Origin: Desulfovibrio sp.
GTDB lineage: Bacteria; Desulfobacterota; Desulfovibrionia; Desulfovibrionales; Desulfovibrionaceae
Reading direction: 5' to 3'
DNA: 50,481 nt
NCBI GenBank assembly: GCA_017454325.1
Contig: JAFTDG010000071.1
Location: 1-50,481, forward strand
Each line of letters begins with the position of its first letter. The stretch's first letter is position 1. Positions 18,595-28,559 of this stretch are shown piece after piece. Both the position numbers and the translations under genes were made by a program. Below the pieces are notes generated by a model that searched no databases, was not told the origin of the DNA, and worked only from the letters and a program-made list of their open reading frames with translations.

Positions 18595-20565
18595 ATGGAT
18601 AGTTACCGTTTTGTTCAAAAATTGCTACAAGAGCAACACTATAAGGAGGCTCTATCCCTCTCTAAAACTATGCTCTTACAGCATCCATCATCTTCAATAT
18701 ATAAGCTGCTTGCTGCATATGCTTCAGTATTGCTAAATAAATATGAAGATGCGTTATCTTTTATTGATACTGATATATCTTTAGAGAATAAATATAAAAA
18801 TGAAATTGCTAATATTCTTGTTTTAATATGCCACACGTCATTTGTTGAAGAAAATTATGACATTTGTCTTAAATCTGCAAATAAGATTATCTCATCTGGA
18901 ATACAAGAACTTTCTGATGAAACATTACTGATAATGAGCAGTATTTTCGATATATATGGTTTTACAGATAAAAGTTTAAATGCTCTTAATGCAGTGCAAA
19001 AAAAAGATGCTTCATTGTTAATGTCAAAGGCGTTACTCTTGCAAAAACATGGAGATAATGAACATGCACAGCAACTTGCTAACGATGCGCTCAATCTTGA
19101 CCCATCTTCAGAATATCTTGCTATCAATTACTCAACACTGCTGATGCAGAGAGGAGAGCATTCAAAAGTTCGAGATTTTCTTGAAAAATTTATTCTGACT
19201 AACACGCAGTGTGAACTTATTCAAATACGTTTAGCACTCTCTATACCACCAGTTCTTGAATCTCAGGATCACGCCTTTACAATACGAAACAATATTCATA
19301 CAGCATTGAAAAAATCTTCTATAGCAAAACCTATCAGACCTGAGCACCTTATCACTACCCCACCGTTCTATTTGGCATATCATGGTCTCAATGACCGCAT
19401 TTTACTTGAAAATATTTCTGATACCATTTTGAATAATACCAGCATTCTTACCCTTGTAAAAAAAGCAAAATTTATACGCGGCAATAATGCATCATTAAGG
19501 CATCCTGGTAAACGCAAGATTGGTTTTTTGTCATGGCATTTTTCACAACATACATTGATGTCATATTTCTTCAGATTACTAAAGCACACAGCTCCGCAAC
19601 TTGCAGAATGTTTTTTTATAGAGCAACCCCAACCGGATAATCCTTTTCGACACGAATTAGGCAAGATAGGTAAAATCATCACATTACCAGCAGCATCACC
19701 TCTTCGCTTGCGGGAAATTGTCCAGTGCGTTGAAAATCTGGATTTGGATATATTGGTCTTCCTCGAATTGGGTATGGATCTGACTCCCTGGCTGCTGGCA
19801 TTTACCCACCCAGCCAAAATACAATGCACACTCTACGGACACCCCGTAACAACAGGGATACGAAACGTGGATTTCTATATTTCGCCAGAGCCCATGGAAA
19901 CAGCTGAAGCGCAACAATACTACACAGAATCTTTGGTTACTCTACCCTGTCTTATGAGTGGTTTTTTGCCTGTACAACAACCGGTTGCAAAGGCCCGACA
20001 ACGGCTACCAGCCGGAGTAACCTATATATGCGCACAGAGTTTATTTAAAATTCACCCAGCTATGGACATGATATTTCGAAAAATTTTGCAGTCTGACAAG
20101 GATGCAAAACTCATCTTCTTTGTTTCTAATGATAAAAACATTCAAGCGGCGTTTACCTCACGACTAGCAAACGTGCTGGGCCCACACTACAACAGAGTGC
20201 ATTTCTTACAACAATGTTCAGAATCCGACTTTCTGGCAATTATGCGTAGTGCAGATGTTGTTTTGGACACACTGTTTTTCAGTGGCGGTGCAACATCCTA
20301 TAAAGCACTAGGAACTGGTATCCCTGTTGTCACACATGAGGGTACGTTTATGCGAGGCAGACAAACATCGGCATTATATCAATACATGGGCGTGGCAGGA
20401 CCAATCGCCAGAGATATTGATCATTTTTATACACTGGCGCTGGAACTGGCACATTCGCCAGAAAAAAAACACGACATCTCACGTGAATTACTTGCGCATT
20501 CTCAGCAGTTATTCAACATAAATGCATCTGTGGAACAATTTTCAAATTTCCTAGCAAGACTATAA
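18595..20565 (+). CDS. TPR-containing O-GlcNAc-transferase-like (GT41-type) glycosyltransferase
   Basis: 656 residues. The N-terminal ~290 residues are helical with TPR character (YKEALSLSKTMLLQHPSSSIYKLLAAYA, HAQQLANDALNLDPSSEYLAINYSTLLMQRGEHSKVRDFL). The C-terminal half carries SPINDLY/OGT-type motifs: KIGFLSWHFSQHTLMSYFF, LDILVFLELGMDLTPWLLAFTHPAKIQCTLYGHPVTTGI, YICAQSLFKIHPAMDMIF and the nucleotide-sugar end ADVVLDTLFFSGGATSYKALGTGIPVVTHEG. This layout is found in bacterial protein or glycan glycosyltransferases of family 41. Acceptor and sugar cannot be deduced. The first 900 bases are markedly AT-rich compared with neighbouring genes, and the remainder is closer to average. No signal peptide. 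AAGGAA precedes the ATG. Twenty bases downstream begins an exostosin-like gene. Confidence 0.8.
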   Translation: MDSYRFVQKLLQEQHYKEALSLSKTMLLQHPSSSIYKLLAAYASVLLNKYEDALSFIDTDISLENKYKNEIANILVLICHTSFVEENYDICLKSANKIISSGIQELSDETLLIMSSIFDIYGFTDKSLNALNAVQKKDASLLMSKALLLQKHGDNEHAQQLANDALNLDPSSEYLAINYSTLLMQRGEHSKVRDFLEKFILTNTQCELIQIRLALSIPPVLESQDHAFTIRNNIHTALKKSSIAKPIRPEHLITTPPFYLAYHGLNDRILLENISDTILNNTSILTLVKKAKFIRGNNASLRHPGKRKIGFLSWHFSQHTLMSYFFRLLKHTAPQLAECFFIEQPQPDNPFRHELGKIGKIITLPAASPLRLREIVQCVENLDLDILVFLELGMDLTPWLLAFTHPAKIQCTLYGHPVTTGIRNVDFYISPEPMETAEAQQYYTESLVTLPCLMSGFLPVQQPVAKARQRLPAGVTYICAQSLFKIHPAMDMIFRKILQSDKDAKLIFFVSNDKNIQAAFTSRLANVLGPHYNRVHFLQQCSESDFLAIMRSADVVLDTLFFSGGATSYKALGTGIPVVTHEGTFMRGRQTSALYQYMGVAGPIARDIDHFYTLALELAHSPEKKHDISRELLAHSQQLFNINASVEQFSNFLARL

Positions 20566-20585
20566 ATCTTTACTCTCAAGGACGT

Positions 20586-21572
20586 ATGCAGCAACTCCCC
20601 TGCTTTCTCTATGAAGAGGGCAAACATTTTGCCCTGCCCGAACCATTGACATCGTTAAGGCGTGTCTTTTCCCGTTTTGTTCAGATTGCTAAAGATGGCC
20701 GACCTACGCCGGACCCAGCAGTCTTTCGCATGGTAACACATGCAGAAGACGCGGCAGTTTTCTTGTTTCCCTTAGATCTCGGTGTGTATATTGATAGTGG
20801 TGCTGCAGAAAGTATAGGAGCAGTCGTGGCCGCCTTGCCTTTTTTTGCGGGACGAGAACGACGCCATATTCTTACTGATACGAGTGACAGTCTGGAGACC
20901 ATCCCGCAACCTGCCTGCATTTTTTCCACAAGCATTCTCAATAACGGAAGACCAGATGTTATACCCATGGCCTACTGCGTACCTGAACATAGTCTTGCAA
21001 ACCCGCCATCCTTTGACTGGCGAGCCATACGCTATGATGTCTCTTTTGTTGGCAATGCCACACATCCTGTCCGCCGGGTCATGGTAGCGTCGATCCGTAA
21101 AGAAGCCCCACACCTACGTCTTTTCGTAGACTTTGACAGCAGTACGGTAATAGATGGTAATACCTGCCTTCACCAGCCACAAAGTCAGGAGCAAGATGCA
21201 TATCGCAAAGCGCTCTTTTGCAAGTCACTCCTCACATCATACTGTGTGCTCTGCCCCCCAGGCCTTGGGCCACAATCCATCCGGCTCTATGAAACCATGC
21301 ACGCAGGACGGATACCCATCATCATTGAAAACGACAGTCGTCGCCCATTGGAAAACATTATAGACTATGCATCCTTTTGTTGTATCATACCCAAAAAATC
21401 AGTGCTGCATACTGGAACAGCACTGACAGCCTGGTTTGCAAATCAAACCCAGGATTCTTTACGCAAACGTTGCACGCAGGCCTGCCGCGTCTGGAATACA
21501 TGGTTTGCTCAGGAAAAACAAAACGAAGCGCTGCTCAATATTGCACAGCGCGCATATTGGCAATGTGAGTAG
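20586..21572 (+). CDS. Exostosin-like (GT47-type) glycosyltransferase family protein
   Basis: 328 residues. The C-terminal part has the exostosin-type nucleotide-sugar motif: SLLTSYCVLCPPGLGPQSIRLYETMHAGRIPIIIENDSRRPLENIIDYASF, i.e. the conserved Gly-x-x-S-x-R-x-x-E and G-x-x-P-V/I, with a centre segment YDVSFVGNATHPVRRVMVASI typical of exostosin domains. It probably transfers a sugar to a surface or protein-linked glycan, in the cytoplasm; no membrane segment or signal is seen. It is 20 bases downstream of the GT41-like gene and ends before a bidirectional terminator, so nspC, the GT41-like gene and this one form one transcription block. The ribosome binding site (AAGGACGT) is only moderately good. 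Confidence 0.75.
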   Translation: MQQLPCFLYEEGKHFALPEPLTSLRRVFSRFVQIAKDGRPTPDPAVFRMVTHAEDAAVFLFPLDLGVYIDSGAAESIGAVVAALPFFAGRERRHILTDTSDSLETIPQPACIFSTSILNNGRPDVIPMAYCVPEHSLANPPSFDWRAIRYDVSFVGNATHPVRRVMVASIRKEAPHLRLFVDFDSSTVIDGNTCLHQPQSQEQDAYRKALFCKSLLTSYCVLCPPGLGPQSIRLYETMHAGRIPIIIENDSRRPLENIIDYASFCCIIPKKSVLHTGTALTAWFANQTQDSLRKRCTQACRVWNTWFAQEKQNEALLNIAQRAYWQCE

Positions 21573-21590
21573 TGATGGCGCTTATTGTCT

Positions 21591-21637
21591 CCCATATATA
21601 AAAAAGCCCCAGCGTAGGGGCTTTTTTTATATATGGG
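21591..21637. terminator. Bidirectional intrinsic terminator
   Basis: A 20-base arm (21591-21610) pairs with 21617-21637 around the 6-base loop AGCGTA with a single bulged T. The core is GCCCC/GGGGC flanked by an A-run and a T-run, so it works as an intrinsic terminator on both strands, for the glycosyltransferase gene (+) and for groL (-). Confidence 0.93.
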
Positions 21638-21659
21638 ATATAGAACAAAAGGTGGGAGT

Positions 21660-23306
21660 TTAGTACATGCCACCCATGCCGCCCATGCCGTCCATGCCGC
21701 CAGGCATAGCAGGGGCGTCTTTCTTGGGTTCAGGTTTTTCTGCAATAGCGCATTCGGTGGTCAGCAGCAAAGCTGCCACTGAAGCCGCATTCTGTAATGC
21801 GGCACGGGTAACCTTTTTGGGGTCAATAACACCGGACTTGATAAGATCTTCATATTCGCCCGTTGCAGCATTAAAGCCAAAACCGTCCTTACCCTGACGC
21901 ACCTTTTCAACAACGATGGAACCCTCAAAACCAGCGTTATGGGCGATCTGACGCAGGGGTTCTTCTATAGCGCGACGGATAATATTCACACCTGCCAACT
22001 CATCGTCATCTGCAGGCTTGATATCATTGAGGACTTTAGCCACACGAATAAAGGCCGTACCGCCACCAGGCACTATACCTTCTTCCACCGCTGCACGTGT
22101 AGCATTAAGGGCATCCTCTACACGATCCTTCTTTTCCTTCATCTCCACTTCTGTAGCAGCACCTACATGCACTACAGCCACGCCACCGACCAATTTAGCA
22201 AGGCGTTCCTGTAATTTTTCACGATCATAGTCAGAAGTGCTATCTTCAATCTGTGCGCGTATCTGCTTTACACGCCCCTTGATGTCATCACTCTTGCCAG
22301 CACCATCAACAATAGTAGTATTTTCTTTGTCAACAACAATGCGCTTGGCAGTGCCCAACATATCCAAGCTCATATTTTCCAATTTGGAGCCTGTTTCTTC
22401 GGAAGCGACCTGACCACCAGTAAGAATGGCAATATCTTGCAGCATAGCCTTACGGCGATCACCAAAGCCAGGTGCCTTAACGGCCACGACCTGCAATGCG
22501 CCACGGAGTTTGTTCACAACCAATGTGGCAAGGGCTTCGCCCTCTACATCTTCGGCAATAATCATAAGCGGACGATTGACCTTAGCAACCTGCTCAAGCA
22601 CGGGAAGCATGTCCTTCATGCTAGAAATTTTCTTTTCCGTGCAAAGAATGTACGGGTTATCCATTTCGCAGACCATCTTTTCAGTATTGGTCACGAAATA
22701 AGGGGAAAGATAACCACGGTCAAAACGCATTCCCTCCACCACGTCCATGGTGGTCTCAAGGCCTTTAGCCTCTTCAACGGTGATCACGCCTTCCTTGCCC
22801 ACCTTGGACATGGCTTCAGCTATGATGTTACCGATGGTGGCATCTGCATTGGCAGAAATAGTACCAATCTGCGCAATTTCTTTCTGGTCGCGAGTGGGTT
22901 TGGCAAGATTAGCCAGTTCCCCAATGAGTGCCTCAACGGCCTTATCAATACCACGCTTGATAGCCATAGGATTACGTCCCGCAGCTACAAGTTTGGTACC
23001 CTCACGGTAGATAGACTGTGCCAAGATCGTGGCAGTGGTGGTCCCATCACCAGCAGCGTCCGAAGTTTTAGATGCGACCTCTTTAACGAGTTGAGCACCC
23101 ATATTTTCAAACTTATCGGACAACTCCACCTCTTTAGCCACTGTCACACCGTCCTTGGTGATAACAGGTGCCCCAAAAGATTTTTCAATGGCCACATTGC
23201 GGCCTTTAGGACCCAAGGTAACTTTAACGGCGTTGGCAAGTTTGTCCACGCCGCGAGAGAGTTTTTCACGAGCTTTTACATCAAAAAGAATTTCTTTAGC
23301 AGCCAT
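21660..23306 (-). CDS. groL: Chaperonin GroEL
   Basis: 548 residues, standard length. It forms the 14-mer that folds proteins with ATP and GroES. It begins [37 protein letters not shown] and has the ATP loop [15 protein letters not shown] (about 82-96), the signature [14 protein letters not shown] (about 404-417) and the C-terminal [15 protein letters not shown]ly-Met tail. It is downstream of groS with 41 bases between, and RBS GAGGATG precedes the ATG. A terminator follows. Confidence 0.98.
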   Translation of the reverse strand: MAAKEILFDVKAREKLSRGVDKLANAVKVTLGPKGRNVAIEKSFGAPVITKDGVTVAKEVELSDKFENMGAQLVKEVASKTSDAAGDGTTTATILAQSIYREGTKLVAAGRNPMAIKRGIDKAVEALIGELANLAKPTRDQKEIAQIGTISANADATIGNIIAEAMSKVGKEGVITVEEAKGLETTMDVVEGMRFDRGYLSPYFVTNTEKMVCEMDNPYILCTEKKISSMKDMLPVLEQVAKVNRPLMIIAEDVEGEALATLVVNKLRGALQVVAVKAPGFGDRRKAMLQDIAILTGGQVASEETGSKLENMSLDMLGTAKRIVVDKENTTIVDGAGKSDDIKGRVKQIRAQIEDSTSDYDREKLQERLAKLVGGVAVVHVGAATEVEMKEKKDRVEDALNATRAAVEEGIVPGGGTAFIRVAKVLNDIKPADDDELAGVNIIRRAIEEPLRQIAHNAGFEGSIVVEKVRQGKDGFGFNAATGEYEDLIKSGVIDPKKVTRAALQNAASVAALLLTTECAIAEKPEPKKDAPAMPGGMDGMGGMGGMY

Positions 23307-23347
23307 GGGGAAACATCCTCCTCAAAATATATGGAAAGTCGCAGAAA

Positions 23348-23635
23348 TTAATCAATAATAGCAAGAATATCTTCTTCACGCATAACTAAATGGTCAATAC
23401 CATCCAGCTTGACTTCAGTACCAGCATACTTATTAAACAAAACCATATCACCGGCTTTCACCGCCAAAGCTGCACGCTTGCCATCTTCCCCGAGCTTGCC
23501 GGGCCCAACGGCAACGACCTCACCCTTAGAAGGCTTTTCCTTAGCCGTATCCGGAATATACAGACCACCGGCAGTCTTCTCTTCTGATTCGAGACGTTTG
23601 ACCAACACACGGTCGTTTAAGGGTTTCAGCTTCAT
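23348..23635 (-). CDS. groS: Co-chaperonin GroES
   Basis: 95 residues starting at the ATG at 23635, which has GGGAGGA about 10 bases upstream; an in-frame TTG further up lies in the ribosome binding site. [46 protein letters not shown] is the family opening with the mobile loop that contacts GroEL, and the end [17 protein letters not shown] is standard. It heads the groES-groEL operon. I saw neither a CIRCE inverted repeat nor a good sigma32-type promoter in the ~200 bases upstream, so heat-shock control is not evident from sequence. Confidence 0.97.
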   Translation of the reverse strand: MKLKPLNDRVLVKRLESEEKTAGGLYIPDTAKEKPSKGEVVAVGPGKLGEDGKRAALAVKAGDMVLFNKYAGTEVKLDGIDHLVMREEDILAIID

Positions 23636-23840
23636 AACGTCATATCCTCCCAATAATTTTTATCTAGGCACACAGCAACGGTCATAGTACCGGCCGCGCT
23701 GGAAATTGCGCGTAACAGGCCACGACGCGGATATCGTAGCCGCTATGGCCCGCACCGGACATAAACATAAGACGTACTTTGCAATTGAAAAGGGGGAAAT
23801 GAAAAAAATTTTGCTTTTTTCTTTGAAGTCCATCCCATAC

Positions 23841-23873
23841 AAAAAAAACGGCCTCGCAACTTGTGCGCAGCCG
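23841..23873 (-). terminator. Intrinsic terminator after the Lar-like gene
   Basis: On the minus strand CGGCTGCGCA (23873-23864) pairs with TGCGAGGCCG (23858-23849), 4 + 4 base pairs around a 2-base mismatch, followed directly by eight T. It lies 25 bases after the stop of the small gene at 23899 and upstream of the groES leader. Confidence 0.65.
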
Positions 23874-23898
23874 CAAAAAGGGATGATATAGCCAAATG

Positions 23899-24132
23899 CT
23901 AGGAGGCTGTGTGATGCGGAATATCCCTCTCATGAGCACTGGCAAGATTACGATTCCACGCGCGGATAGCCGCCCCTTGAGATACAGACCACTGCTGCGA
24001 AGTCTGACCGCAAGAACACACAACACGCCAAACCTCTTGCCGTCGGCCTGGTGGCAACATGGATTCAAGGTGAACATTAGTGCCGCCGCAGGCAAGACAA
24101 GGACGGATAGTATGTGGATCGAGTTCTTTCAT
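23899..24132 (-). CDS. Small Lar-like (restriction-alleviation family) zinc-ribbon protein
   Basis: 77 residues from ATG at 24132; a longer reading would start at a TTG at 24168. The sequence has the Lar family layout: RPCLACGGTNVHLES (CxxCGG near the N-terminus), a variable middle, then WRVVCSCGQTSQQW (CxCG) and the closing EAIRAWN-like motif, here GAAIRAWNRN. Four cysteines probably bind one zinc. Lar proteins of phage and prophage origin relieve type I restriction, but many chromosomal homologues have no tested role, so the function is not asserted. The Shine-Dalgarno sequence is poor. It is monocistronic between groES and a divergent RND efflux operon, with its own terminator. No prophage genes surround it. 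Confidence 0.7.
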   Translation of the reverse strand: MKELDPHTIRPCLACGGTNVHLESMLPPGRRQEVWRVVCSCGQTSQQWSVSQGAAIRAWNRNLASAHERDIPHHTAS

Positions 24133-24151
24133 GGAGGCTACTGTAGCAGCA

Positions 24152-24180
24152 TTGCCATTGCGGCACAAGGACTGTACATA
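24152..24180 (+). promoter_or_regulatory. Possible promoter of the RND efflux operon
   Basis: TTGCCA (24152-24157), 17 bases, TACATA (24175-24180). The -35 is good (5 of 6) and the -10 weak (3 of 6). It lies in the gap between the divergent Lar-like gene and mdtA and would give a leader of about 37 bases. Confidence 0.35.
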
Positions 24181-24223
24181 TTCTTACGTCCATAAAGGTT
24201 TTTTATCTTAGGAGAGGAGTAGT

Positions 24224-25417
24224 ATGCCAACTCTTTCCTTTCAACACAAACCCCATCTACACCGCTGCCTGTGGATATTACTGTTGGCTGTTCTCGCAGC
24301 GTTGATTATTTGGCGTTTGCTTTTCAGCCCACACACACAACGCCGCAACATGCCTATGGAAGCACCTCCGGTGCGTGTAGCTGTTGCCTTGGCACAGGAT
24401 GTTCCCCATTTACTCAGTGGCCTTGGCACGGTGCAACCATCAAGCGACGTCCTAGTTACCAGCCGCGTGGACGGACACCTACAACGCCTTCACTTCAAAG
24501 AAGGGCAACGTGTCAAAGCAGGAGATCTCCTTGCCGAAATCGATCCACGGCCTTTTGAGGCAGAACTGACGCAAGCGCAGGGCACATTGACGAGAGATCA
24601 AGCCCTACTGGATAATGCCCGTAAGGATATGGCTCGCTATGCAACTCTATCCAAAAACGATTTTATTGCCCGGCAGGAATACGACAATCAACGTGCTCTA
24701 GTACGCCAGTATGAAGGCACGGTGCAAGCCGACAAAGCTGCCGTTGAAGCCGCACGCCTGAAGCTGGAATTTAGCCGCATCACTGCCCCGTCATCGGGCC
24801 GTCTTGGCCTGCGTACGGTAGACGTAGGCAACCTGATTAAAAGTTCTGACACGTCAGGTATTGTCCGCATCACTGAAACGCGCCCCTGCGATGTGCTTTT
24901 TACCCTGCCAGATATCTATGTCCCCCTAGTCATTCAGGCTTTGCGCACTTCAAGTGGTGGCGCTGGGCCGCTGGTACAGGCATGGGACAGGAAACAACAA
25001 AAACTGCTAGATACGGGTTATCTTATGTCACTGGACAATCGCATTGACACCGCTACGGGTACAGTGCGCTTAAAGGGACGTTTTCTTAATACAGATGAAA
25101 CACTATATCCCAATCAATTTGTAAATGCACGGCTGTTGGTACGAATACTGCCTGAAGCGATAACTGTTCCCACTGCGGCAGTGCAGACAGGCATTCGCGC
25201 CTCATATCTCTATGTAGTTGTGCGTACTGAGAACAATCAGGGAACCGTGGTCATGCGCGAAGTAAAAACCGGTATTGCCACAGATGAACTAACAGTCATC
25301 GAAGAGGGCCTAAAGGCAAAAGAACTGGTTGTGGTAGACGGCATAGATCGACTGCGCGACGGCCTGACCGTGACAGTAGCCACTTCAGTAGAAACACCTA
25401 AGGCAGAATCTTTCTGA
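24224..25417 (+). CDS. mdtA: RND efflux periplasmic adaptor, MdtA-like
   Basis: 397 residues. Membrane-fusion protein of a tripartite drug-efflux pump. An N-terminal anchor ([19 protein letters not shown], about 16-34) precedes the barrel-sandwich hybrid with [48 protein letters not shown], a helical hairpin (about 115-185), the second lipoyl half [20 protein letters not shown] and the beta-barrel domain ([23 protein letters not shown]). These motifs match MdtA more closely than AcrA. There is no lipobox Cys; it is retained by the N-terminal helix. A strong AGGAGAGGAG precedes the ATG. It is ten bases from mdtB. Confidence 0.92.
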   Translation: MPTLSFQHKPHLHRCLWILLLAVLAALIIWRLLFSPHTQRRNMPMEAPPVRVAVALAQDVPHLLSGLGTVQPSSDVLVTSRVDGHLQRLHFKEGQRVKAGDLLAEIDPRPFEAELTQAQGTLTRDQALLDNARKDMARYATLSKNDFIARQEYDNQRALVRQYEGTVQADKAAVEAARLKLEFSRITAPSSGRLGLRTVDVGNLIKSSDTSGIVRITETRPCDVLFTLPDIYVPLVIQALRTSSGGAGPLVQAWDRKQQKLLDTGYLMSLDNRIDTATGTVRLKGRFLNTDETLYPNQFVNARLLVRILPEAITVPTAAVQTGIRASYLYVVVRTENNQGTVVMREVKTGIATDELTVIEEGLKAKELVVVDGIDRLRDGLTVTVATSVETPKAESF

Positions 25418-25427
25418 GGCAAGGCAG

Positions 25428-28400
25428 ATGAACCTTTCCCGTATTTTTATTCTCCGACCGGTGGCTACTTCGCTACTTATGGCAGCACTGCTACTATCTG
25501 GCATGCTGGGCTATCATTACCTTCCAGTGTCAGCTCTACCGCAAATAGACTATCCCACCATTCAAGTACAGACGTACTATCCTGGTGCCGCTCCTGATGT
25601 CATCGCGGCCGTTATTACGGCCCCACTGGAGCGGCAGTTTGGTGCTATGCCTGGTTTAACGCAAATGCACTCTTTGTCCTCTGCAGGAGCATCTGTAGTA
25701 ACTCTACTCTTCGATCTTTCCGTAGCGCTGGATGTGGCGGAACAGGAAGTTCAGGCAGCCATCAATACAGCAAATAATCTTCTTCCACAGGATTTGCCTG
25801 CGCCCCCAGTATACAACAAAGTCAATCCCGCAGACCCACCAGTTATGACACTAGCTGTGACCAGCAGTGCTATCCCTTTGACCCGCCTGGAAGATTTGGT
25901 GGATACGCGGATGGCCCAAAAAATATCTCAACTACCCGGTGTGGGTTTGGTAACTCTATCCGGCGGGCAACGACCTGCTGTACGTGTGCAGGTGAATCCA
26001 CGTGCTCTGGCTGCCGCTGGTCTAACGCTGGCACAGGTGCGTTCAGCTATCGTTCAAGCCAATGTCAATTCTGCCAAAGGCAGTTTTGACGGGCCTGAAC
26101 GTGCCTTGAGCATTGACGCCAACGATCAGCTGACCTCGGCAAAGGAGTATGCATCAACGATAATTGGATACAAAGACGGCGCCCCACTACGACTGGGGGA
26201 CATCGCTGATGTTGTTGAAGGGGCTGAAAATGCCCGTTTAGGGGCTTTTGTGGCTGAAAAAAATACTGGTTTCAACCCTGCCATTGTGCTTTCTATCCAA
26301 CGCCAGCCAGGTGCAAATGTCATTGACGTGGCTGACCGTGTGCGGCAACTGCTCCCGCTTCTACAAGAAACACTCCCCGGCAATGTTGAGGTTCGCGTTG
26401 TAACAGACAGAACTATTACTATCCGTGCCACCGTAAAAGATGTTCAAATGGAACTGCTTCTGTCTGTTGTACTTGTCATTGGCGTCATCTGGTTTTTTTT
26501 GCGTAACGGACGTGCCACAATCATTCCCGCACTGGCAGTGCCCCTTTCCCTTGTAGGGACCTTGGGTGTCATGTATCTGGCCGGATATTCCCTCAACAAT
26601 CTTACGCTCATGGCTCTCGTCATTGCCACCGGTTTTGTAGTGGATGATGCCATTGTGGTAATTGAAAACATTGTTCGCTATCTAGGGCAGGGACAACCGC
26701 CTGTACAGGCGTCGTTAACTGGTGCAGGCCAGATTGGCTTTACCATTATTTCACTAACCATTTCACTTGTCGCAGTACTCATTCCCCTGCTTTTCATGGG
26801 GGATGTCGTAGGACGGCTGTTCCGTGAGTTTGCCGTTACTCTCGCCGTAACGATACTCGTCTCTGCTGGCATTTCTCTCACCCTTACTCCTATGTTATGC
26901 GCCATAATGTTGCGACCAGAGCAAGAGTCACATCCTGATAAAGGTTTTTTTACACACTTGCTCACTTGGTACGAACAGGCATTAGACGCAGTTCTTGCCC
27001 ATCAGAGGCCCATGCTTGCTGTGGCAGCAGGCACCCTGGTGCTCACTATTGCTCTATATATCATAGTGCCCAAGGGCTTCTTTCCAGTTCAGGATACATG
27101 CGTCATACAAGGCATTGCTGAAGCTGCACAAAATTCTTCCTTTATGGCTATGGCCGACCGGCAGGAAATCTTAGCAAAGGCCATTCTGCAAGATGCTGAA
27201 GTGGATAGCGTTGTCTTTCTTGTTGGCGTAGACGGCATCAACCCCAGCATGGGGACCTCGCGTCTTACTATCGCATTAAAGCCATTATCTGAACGGGATT
27301 CCCGAGCTCCGGCCATTGCCCGTCGCATTATGGCAAAGGTTGCCAGTATCCCCGGCCTAACCCTCTACTTGCAACCCGTGCAGGATCTAACCATTGAAGA
27401 CCGGATATCACGCACCCAGTACCAGTTTACGGTTGAAGCCCTGAATCGGGAACAGTTAGACGAATGGATACCCAAAATTCTTGGACAGCTAGCACAACAG
27501 CCTGAACTTGAACTTGTAACCAGCGACTATCAAAATCCTGGCAGCATGCTCTGGCTCACCATTGACAGAGATACCGCGGGCCGTCTGGGAGTGAGCATGT
27601 CAGACATTGACAACGCCCTCTACGACGCTTTGGGGCAACGACTCATCTCAACCATCTTTACACAAACAAACCAATACAAGGTGGTGCTGGAAGTAGCTCC
27701 GGCCTTCAGACAAGAACCACAGTCGCTGCAAAATCTCTATGTAAACGGGGCAGATGGAACGCCCATCCCATTAACAAGTTTGGTAACGGCAGTAGAACGC
27801 CCAATGCCACTTTCCATCGCAAGACAGGGGCAGTTCCCCGTGGCAACCATCTCCTTCAATGTTGCGGAGAATTCTTCGCTGGGAGCAGCTGTCAGAGCTC
27901 TTGCCAAGGCAGAAGCCCAACTTTCCATTCCAAATGCTCTCCGCACGGAGCTACAGGGTTCGGCAAAGGCATTCCTGGCATCCAGCGACAATCAGGTCTG
28001 GTTAATCCTGGCGGCCGTAATTACAGTGTATATTGTCTTGGGTGTGCTCTATGAAAGCTACATTCATCCTGTAACCATATTATCCACTCTTCCATCGGCT
28101 GGTGTAGGGGCACTGCTAGCGCTCATGGCTGTCCGCATGGACATGGGTGTGATGGGCATCATTGGAATTATTCTCCTCATTGGTATTGTCAAAAAAAACG
28201 CCATTATGATGATTGACTTCGCCCTTGATGCAGAACGCAACGAGGGCAAGTCCCCCCAGGCAGCCATTCGTCAGGCATGCCTGCTGCGATTGAGGCCAAT
28301 TCTTATGACTACTATGGCGGCGCTTCTGGGAGCCCTGCCTCTCATGCTCGGATGGGGCATGGGCGCTGAACTTAGACGCCCATTAGGCGTAACCATGGTT

Positions 28401-28559
28401 GGTGGACTAATATGCAGCCAGGTACTCACCCTGTTCACCACGCCTGTTATTTATCTCTGGTTTGACCGTATAAGCCGTCGCTTGCGTGGTCTTGTTACTG
28501 CAGGCAACGCATCACATCATCTGACGGAGGGAAATACCTCAACAGGGGAGACCCCATGA
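25428..28559 (+). CDS. mdtB: RND efflux inner-membrane permease, MdtB-like
   Basis: 1043 residues, the usual HAE1-RND size with 12 membrane helices and two large periplasmic loops. The opening [52 protein letters not shown] and the run [42 protein letters not shown] are diagnostic for MdtB. Proton-relay Asp residues are in TM4 ([16 protein letters not shown]) and a Lys in TM10 ([15 protein letters not shown]). It forms the heteromeric MdtB2C pump with the next gene and the adaptor upstream to export bile-salt- or drug-like amphiphiles. An ATGA overlap couples it to mdtC. No outer-membrane channel gene is in the operon. Confidence 0.95.
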   Translation: MNLSRIFILRPVATSLLMAALLLSGMLGYHYLPVSALPQIDYPTIQVQTYYPGAAPDVIAAVITAPLERQFGAMPGLTQMHSLSSAGASVVTLLFDLSVALDVAEQEVQAAINTANNLLPQDLPAPPVYNKVNPADPPVMTLAVTSSAIPLTRLEDLVDTRMAQKISQLPGVGLVTLSGGQRPAVRVQVNPRALAAAGLTLAQVRSAIVQANVNSAKGSFDGPERALSIDANDQLTSAKEYASTIIGYKDGAPLRLGDIADVVEGAENARLGAFVAEKNTGFNPAIVLSIQRQPGANVIDVADRVRQLLPLLQETLPGNVEVRVVTDRTITIRATVKDVQMELLLSVVLVIGVIWFFLRNGRATIIPALAVPLSLVGTLGVMYLAGYSLNNLTLMALVIATGFVVDDAIVVIENIVRYLGQGQPPVQASLTGAGQIGFTIISLTISLVAVLIPLLFMGDVVGRLFREFAVTLAVTILVSAGISLTLTPMLCAIMLRPEQESHPDKGFFTHLLTWYEQALDAVLAHQRPMLAVAAGTLVLTIALYIIVPKGFFPVQDTCVIQGIAEAAQNSSFMAMADRQEILAKAILQDAEVDSVVFLVGVDGINPSMGTSRLTIALKPLSERDSRAPAIARRIMAKVASIPGLTLYLQPVQDLTIEDRISRTQYQFTVEALNREQLDEWIPKILGQLAQQPELELVTSDYQNPGSMLWLTIDRDTAGRLGVSMSDIDNALYDALGQRLISTIFTQTNQYKVVLEVAPAFRQEPQSLQNLYVNGADGTPIPLTSLVTAVERPMPLSIARQGQFPVATISFNVAENSSLGAAVRALAKAEAQLSIPNALRTELQGSAKAFLASSDNQVWLILAAVITVYIVLGVLYESYIHPVTILSTLPSAGVGALLALMAVRMDMGVMGIIGIILLIGIVKKNAIMMIDFALDAERNEGKSPQAAIRQACLLRLRPILMTTMAALLGALPLMLGWGMGAELRRPLGVTMVGGLICSQVLTLFTTPVIYLWFDRISRRLRGLVTAGNASHHLTEGNTSTGETP

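Noticed and set aside
23682..24095. Minus-strand open frame across the groES upstream region
   Set aside because: It overlaps the Lar-like gene in another frame, has low-quality composition and contains the terminator hairpin; no family signal.
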